Shown here piece after piece: positions 60,215-64,000 of a stretch of DNA of 64,000 bases. Numbering within the stretch: position 1 is the stretch's first letter; every line of letters begins with the position of its first letter. The stretch is from Streptomyces sp. WAC 04229 (GTDB taxonomy: Bacteria > Actinomycetota > Actinomycetes > Streptomycetales > Streptomycetaceae). The DNA lies in NCBI RefSeq assembly GCF_003947455.1, contig NZ_QHJH01000003.1, forward strand, positions 56,458-120,457, read 5' to 3'. The notes under the pieces are model-generated. The model had not been told where the DNA came from and made no database searches. It saw only the letters and a program-made list of their open reading frames with translations. The translations under genes were made by a program, and so were the position numbers.

Positions 60215-60958
60215 TCAGTCGTTGTCGACGTCCTCGGTCAGGACCTTGCCGTTCGCCGCGTCGACACCGACGGTGGTCTTGCTCCAGTTGTCGGTCGAGA
60301 CCACGTCGACGGCCCACACGACCTGCTGGTTGTCGTTGTCGCCCAGTTCGACGTGGGTGACGGTGCCCTTGGCCGCGCCGGTGGCCGCCTTGACCGCCTG
60401 CTGCGGCGTCTGCTTGGCCTTGCCCAGCCAGTCGGCCGTCTGCTTCATGTCGTCGGCGTCCTGGTCCGGCTCGGCCTGGACGCGGAAGACCTTCCCGCTG
60501 ACCGCGTCGATGTCGACGCGGTGCACGGTGCCGTCGGTCTCGGCGACCTTGGCCTCCCATTCCGGCGCGCCCTGACTGGGCGCCGGGTTCGGCATGCTCG
60601 GGCTCGGGGAGCCGGTCGGCGAGGCGGTGGCGTCGGCCTCGGTGCGCTTGAGTTCGAGGTCCACGAGCTTGCCCTCGGGAACCTCCTTGACAGCGGTGTC
60701 GGCGGCCTTGTCCCAGGTGACCTTGGTCGCCGAGACGAGGTCCTTCCGCTCGGTCTGGTCCTCGTTCAGCGAGGGAGACCCGGTGGGGGACGCGGTGGAG
60801 GAATCGGTCGCGGTCGGAGACGCGGTCTGGGCCGCCTCCGCGACGCTCGAACGTGTCGTATCGGCGTTCGTGCAGGCGGTCAGCAGTAGAACGGAGGTGC
60901 CCAGGGCACCCATCACGGCCAGCGAACGCATCGGCGGAAGTCGTCGTGCAGAGCTCAT
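60215..60958 (-). CDS. PepSY-domain lipoprotein
   Basis: A 247-residue lipoprotein: signal LAVMGALGTSVLLLTAC with lipobox LTAC, a Ser/Thr/Pro-rich spacer, and two PepSY-like units. The first is ATKVTWDKAADTAVKEVPEG with KVAETDGTVHRVDIDAVSGK; the second is PQQAVKAATGAAKGTVTHVE with VDVVSTDNWSKTTVGVDAAN. Both end in the V-D-A-x-x-G-K-V turn. PepSY domains are thought to inhibit or tether proteases at the cell surface. ATG 60958 has GGAG upstream. Confidence 0.85.
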   Translation of the reverse strand: MSSARRLPPMRSLAVMGALGTSVLLLTACTNADTTRSSVAEAAQTASPTATDSSTASPTGSPSLNEDQTERKDLVSATKVTWDKAADTAVKEVPEGKLVDLELKRTEADATASPTGSPSPSMPNPAPSQGAPEWEAKVAETDGTVHRVDIDAVSGKVFRVQAEPDQDADDMKQTADWLGKAKQTPQQAVKAATGAAKGTVTHVELGDNDNQQVVWAVDVVSTDNWSKTTVGVDAANGKVLTEDVDND

Positions 60959-61034
60959 GATGCTCTCCGTAACCCCTCCGTCACCCGGACACACCGGCCG
61001 GTGGGAAAATCACTCCATCGGCCGGATCGCGGGC

Positions 61035-62021
61035 TCAGCGGGCCCGGACGAACTCGACGCGGTCGGTTCCGCCTCCCGTCAACGGGCGCCGGGGCAGCAT
61101 CCGGATCCCCGCTCCCTCCAGCCACTCCCGGTAGGCGGTGGACTGGCGGGCCACCTCCCAGTACGCCTCCTCCAGCGCCGGGAAGACGGCGTCCAGCTCG
61201 GCGCGGGTGCGCGCGGCCAGCAGCAGGCGTACGCCGATGGGGTCGCCGTACAGGCGCCGCACCGCCATGTCGGGACGGGACTGGGAGCTGGGCTGGCAGA
61301 CGGTCACGACCTCGCCGGTGGCGACGAGGGATGCGGCGGTGTGGTAGTCGCCGTGCAGGACACGCGGGTTGAGGCCGACGGCGCGCAGCATGCGGTGCAC
61401 ACCGTCCCACTCCCCGTCGACGGTGGGGTCGACCATCCAGCGGTCGTCGGCCAGGTCGGCGAGGCGGACGACCGGGCGGGTGGCCGCGGGGTGGTCGGCC
61501 GGCAACATGACGAACTGGGGTTCCCGCTCGACGAGGACGCGCAGGCGCAGCCCCTCGGGGACGTGCAGGGCGCTGCCCTCGACCTCGTGCACGAAGGCGA
61601 CGTCGAGCTGTCCCTCGGTCACCCGGCGCAGCAGCGCGTTGGCGGAGACGTCCATCTGGAGGGTGGGCTCCAGGCCCGGGCGTCTGAGCCGGCGCAGCCA
61701 GCCGGCCAGGGCGCGGCTGGCGGTGGAGCCGACCCGCAGCCTGCTGTCGCCGCCGGCCGCGGCGGCGCGGGCCTCCCGGACCAAGGTGCTCATGTCGGCC
61801 AGCAGCGGACGGGCCCGGCCGAGGACGGAGCGGCCGAGCGGGGTCGGGCGGCAGCCGGTGCGCTCACGGACGAACAGGGGGCCGCCCAGGGCCTGTTCGA
61901 TGCGGCTCAACTGGGTGCTCAACGTGGGCTGGCTGACACCGAGTTGACGCGCCGCCCGGTGCAGGCTGCCGGCGTCGGCGATGGCGCACAGCGCGCGTAG
62001 GTGCCTCACCTCGAGCTCCAT
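61035..62021 (-). CDS. snpR: LysR-family regulator of snapalysin
   Basis: A 328-residue LTTR: ELEVRHLRALCAIADAGSLH, RAARQLGVSQPTLSTQLSRI, FVRERTGCRPTPLGRSVL. It is divergent from the snapalysin gene with a large palindrome between, the arrangement known for snpR/snpA (mprR/mprA) of S. lividans and S. coelicolor, where the protein activates the protease gene. ATG 62021 marks the family start; the frame upstream to 62189 covers the control region. Confidence 0.88.
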   Translation of the reverse strand: MELEVRHLRALCAIADAGSLHRAARQLGVSQPTLSTQLSRIEQALGGPLFVRERTGCRPTPLGRSVLGRARPLLADMSTLVREARAAAAGGDSRLRVGSTASRALAGWLRRLRRPGLEPTLQMDVSANALLRRVTEGQLDVAFVHEVEGSALHVPEGLRLRVLVEREPQFVMLPADHPAATRPVVRLADLADDRWMVDPTVDGEWDGVHRMLRAVGLNPRVLHGDYHTAASLVATGEVVTVCQPSSQSRPDMAVRRLYGDPIGVRLLLAARTRAELDAVFPALEEAYWEVARQSTAYREWLEGAGIRMLPRRPLTGGGTDRVEFVRAR

Positions 62022-62126
62022 GCAGGGAGCGTAGGGCGGAACAGTTGGTTGCGCCAGGTGAACAAAACGCGGCGGATCAGGGCGAGTTCTGCACTCCGGT
62101 CCAAGCCGCACCCAAGTCGCGGTGAA

Positions 62127-62151
62127 CGGTGATAGCCCGGGCCTATCACCG
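62127..62151. promoter_or_regulatory. snpR/snpA operator candidate
   Basis: CGGTGATAG (62127-62135) and CTATCACCG (62143-62151) are perfect 9-bp arms around CCCGGGC. The ATAG-N7-CTAT core fits a LysR-type site. It is 106 bp upstream of snpR and 85 bp upstream of snpA. Confidence 0.65.
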
Positions 62152-62235
62152 GTTGCCATCATCACAGCGGGCTCGTGGGCGCTCCACACTCACCGGTGAC
62201 GACTTCTCCCCACTCCCCCACTCTAGGAGTCATCG

Positions 62236-62919
62236 ATGCGCATCAGCATGCCCCTCCTGTCCACCGCGGCCGGTCTCGGCTTGACGGCGGCCCTGCTCGG
62301 TACCGCTCCCGCCGCGACGGCCGTCACTCCCCAGGAGCCCTCGCACGCCGCTCACCTGGGCTTCGAGCCCTCGGCCGGCTCGGGCGAGGACGCGGCGGCG
62401 AACCGGGCGTTCTTCGACGCGGTCATCAAGTCCGTGGCCGAGAAGCGCGCCGCCAGTCCGTCGTCGGCGGCGGCCGTCACCGTCTACTACAGCGCCACCA
62501 ACGCGCCGAGCTTCCGCTCGCAGATATCCCGCTCCACCCAGATCTGGAACGGTTCGGTGTCCAACGTGCGGCTCGCGGAGAGAAGTTCCGGCGCCGACTT
62601 CGCGTACTACGAGGGCAACGACTCGCGCGGCTCGTACGCCTCGACGGACGGGCACGGCAACGGGTACATCTTCCTCGACTACCGGCAGAACCAGCAGTAC
62701 GACTCGACGCGGGTGACCGCGCACGAGACCGGGCACGTGCTCGGCCTGCCCGACCACTACTCGGGACCGTGCAGCGAGCTGATGTCCGGCGGCGGCCCCG
62801 GCCCGTCGTGCACCAACGCCTACCCGAACGCCGCCGAGCGCAGCCGGGTGAACCAGCTGTGGGTCAACGGCTTCAAGGCGGCCCTCGACAAGGCGCTGGA
62901 GAAGACCTCCGCGCGCTGA
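62236..62919 (+). CDS. snpA: Snapalysin, small secreted neutral metalloprotease (M7)
   Basis: A 227-residue preproprotein. Signal [20 protein letters not shown] ending near ATA (29); propeptide to about residue 80; mature enzyme begins near [12 protein letters not shown]. Zinc site [11 protein letters not shown] with H163, E164, H167 and D173, the Asp third ligand being the mark of snapalysins. [12 protein letters not shown] supplies the Met-turn. Secreted; hydrolyses peptide bonds with aromatic P1' residues in known members. Confidence 0.95.
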   Translation: MRISMPLLSTAAGLGLTAALLGTAPAATAVTPQEPSHAAHLGFEPSAGSGEDAAANRAFFDAVIKSVAEKRAASPSSAAAVTVYYSATNAPSFRSQISRSTQIWNGSVSNVRLAERSSGADFAYYEGNDSRGSYASTDGHGNGYIFLDYRQNQQYDSTRVTAHETGHVLGLPDHYSGPCSELMSGGGPGPSCTNAYPNAAERSRVNQLWVNGFKAALDKALEKTSAR

Positions 62920-62932
62920 CGGCCCGGTGACA

Positions 62933-62969
62933 CACGCGGGGGCGGCCCGGCCGGGGCCGCCCCCGCGTG
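62933..62969 (+). terminator. Terminator after snpA
   Basis: A perfect 16-bp GC-rich stem (62933-62948 with 62954-62969) and 5-base loop, 13 bp after the snpA stop. Confidence 0.8.
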
Positions 62970-63049
62970 CGCGTATGCCGGCCCGCTTGCCCAACCCCAT
63001 CGCGGGTAACCGGAGTTCACATCTCTACGATCTCCGTGAGGAGTCCGAC

Positions 63050-63310
63050 ATGGACGAGCGGCAGACGCCCGCCGGCAGCGGTCTCGGCGACCTGGAACCG
63101 GGCACACGCCAGCGCGCCCAGTTGCGCACCCGCCTGTCCGACATCGCCTGGACCGCGCTGTGCGTCGTACTCGCCCTGTGGGCGGTGTGGACCGTCGTCG
63201 ATCTCGCCCGGGGCGCGACCGCGTGGGCGTACAGCGCCGTGGCCTGGGTGCTGCTGGCCGCGGCACTGGTCCTGCGCACGATGGCGGTGCGGCGCAGGAC
63301 GTCGTTGTAG
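63050..63310 (+). CDS. Small two-helix membrane protein
   Basis: An 86-residue protein of unknown function. GAGGAG lies five to eight bases before ATG 63050, fixing the start. The first 30 residues are polar; then ALCVVLALWAVWTVVDLA and AYSAVAWVLLAAALVLRTMA are membrane helices, followed by RRRTSL. Typical of the many small membrane proteins of Streptomyces. Confidence 0.7.
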   Translation: MDERQTPAGSGLGDLEPGTRQRAQLRTRLSDIAWTALCVVLALWAVWTVVDLARGATAWAYSAVAWVLLAAALVLRTMAVRRRTSL

Positions 63311-63322
63311 CGGGGCGCGTAC

Positions 63323-64000
63323 TCACCCGGGGGTGGGCAGCGCCGCCCGCACGGCCCGGTGGACGGCGCGGGCCAGCCGGGCTCCCCATTCGGAACGGGG
63401 GCCGGCGAAGGAGTGCGTGACCTCGGTGCCGTGCGGCGCGCGGGCGGCGACGCACACGGCGTCCGTGGGGGTGCCCGAGCAGTCGAGTCCCGCGTCCAGC
63501 AGCGCCTGCACCTTGGCCTCGGTCGCCGTCATCACCGCGTTCACCAGTGCGGCGTCGCTCAGCGCGACCGGGACCGCGGCGACGATGTTGATCGTCCCGG
63601 GCGGGGCGGCGGAGGGGGCGCCCTCCTCGGGCGAGGCCGCCCAGCCGCGTACCGAGATACCGGCGGTCACGACGGCTTCGGCCCCGCCGTCGCATGCGCG
63701 GGCGAACGCGGACACATCGGCGGCCGTCATCAGACCCACACCGGGCCCCCGGGCGCCGGCGGCGTGGGCGAGGCCGGTCAGGTGGCGGGCGGGGTCGGTG
63801 CGCCGGTAGCCGTGGGCGACCTGGGCGTTGAGCACCCACGCGCGCTCGGCGATGCCGCCGCCCAGCACGGCGCTGCTGGCCATCCGCCAGCCGGGGCCCG
63901 CACGCCAGAGCAGGGCGTGCAGCCGTTCGCCGTCCTCCAGCCGCGTCAGGTGCTCCGGGGCCGGCAGGCGGTGCCCGGTGCGGGGCGGGGGCAGCAGGGC
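63323..64000 (-). CDS. cbiZ: Adenosylcobinamide amidohydrolase CbiZ, start outside window
   Basis: The C-terminal 225 residues; the reading frame is open to the last base, so the start lies beyond. Family blocks: MASSAVLGGGIAERAWVLNA, GVGLMTAADVSAFARACDGG, VTAGISVRGWA, GTINIVAAVPVALSDAALVN and AVMTATEAKVQALLDAGLDC. CbiZ removes the aminopropanol side chain from adenosylcobinamide in corrinoid salvage. Here GTPTDAVCVAA carries the conserved T-D-A motif near the end. Confidence 0.88.
   Translation of the reverse strand, partial: ALLPPPRTGHRLPAPEHLTRLEDGERLHALLWRAGPGWRMASSAVLGGGIAERAWVLNAQVAHGYRRTDPARHLTGLAHAAGARGPGVGLMTAADVSAFARACDGGAEAVVTAGISVRGWAASPEEGAPSAAPPGTINIVAAVPVALSDAALVNAVMTATEAKVQALLDAGLDCSGTPTDAVCVAARAPHGTEVTHSFAGPRSEWGARLARAVHRAVRAALPTPG

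Overview
The window looks like a Streptomyces chromosome segment. The GC content is very high, GTG starts and 4-base ATGA/GTGA overlaps are common, and it carries streptomycete hallmarks: a conservon (cvn) operon, a Tat-exported xylanase, a snapalysin with its LysR regulator, a class F sortase, and a dimethylallyl-tryptophan synthase/FMO pair of the kind described as SCO7467/SCO7468 in S. coelicolor. The mix of catabolic, secreted and regulatory islands suggests a chromosome arm or arm-proximal region. I saw no rRNA, tRNA, CRISPR array, insertion sequence or prophage.

Region 1 (1-11091) is a carbohydrate island. Two divergent operons meet at 5471-5595. Leftward run a zinc-type dehydrogenase, a TIM-barrel sugar isomerase/epimerase, an MGH1-like glycosidase and a glycogen-debranching-type glycosidase. 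Rightward run a sugar ABC importer (lipoprotein plus two permeases), a ROK regulator and a Gfo/Idh/MocA oxidoreductase. A cut-off LacI-type regulator lies at the left edge. Region 2 (11078-19794) holds a membrane Ser/Thr kinase, RidA, GtrA, TerB and CGNR-type proteins, then secreted polymer degraders (GH11 xylanase, an alpha/beta hydrolase, an alginate-lyase-like enzyme) and an aminoglycoside-phosphotransferase-fold protein.

Region 3 (19817-25518) is the phenylacetate pathway: paaABCDE leftward, paaI-paaK rightward, with two related operator-like sites between them. Region 4 (25630-32212) has an FMO facing a DMATS prenyltransferase. A 35-codon ORF is translationally coupled to the prenyltransferase. 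Behind it sits a complete cvnA-B-C-D-E conservon whose P450 lacks the EXXR motif.

Region 5 (32529-39538) carries a TauE exporter, a secreted trypsin-like protease, a lone ABC ATPase and a sulfonate-type sulfur operon preceded by a short leader peptide ending in Cys-Ser and an attenuator-like hairpin. Region 6 (39655-49061) holds an MpaB-type oxygenase, an Rpf-like transglycosylase, a GntR/aldolase/MFS set with a 22-bp palindrome, a beta-helix protein, and an O-methyltransferase facing a SchA/CurD protein. Region 7 (49195-64000) holds a sortase with a repeat-containing wall-protein candidate, phosphoglucomutase, a mandelate/benzoylformate module (LysR, decarboxylase, benzaldehyde dehydrogenase, aromatic-acid transporter), a PepSY lipoprotein, the snpR/snpA protease pair and a partial CbiZ.

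Functions are inferred from recognisable protein families read by eye; no database search was run.
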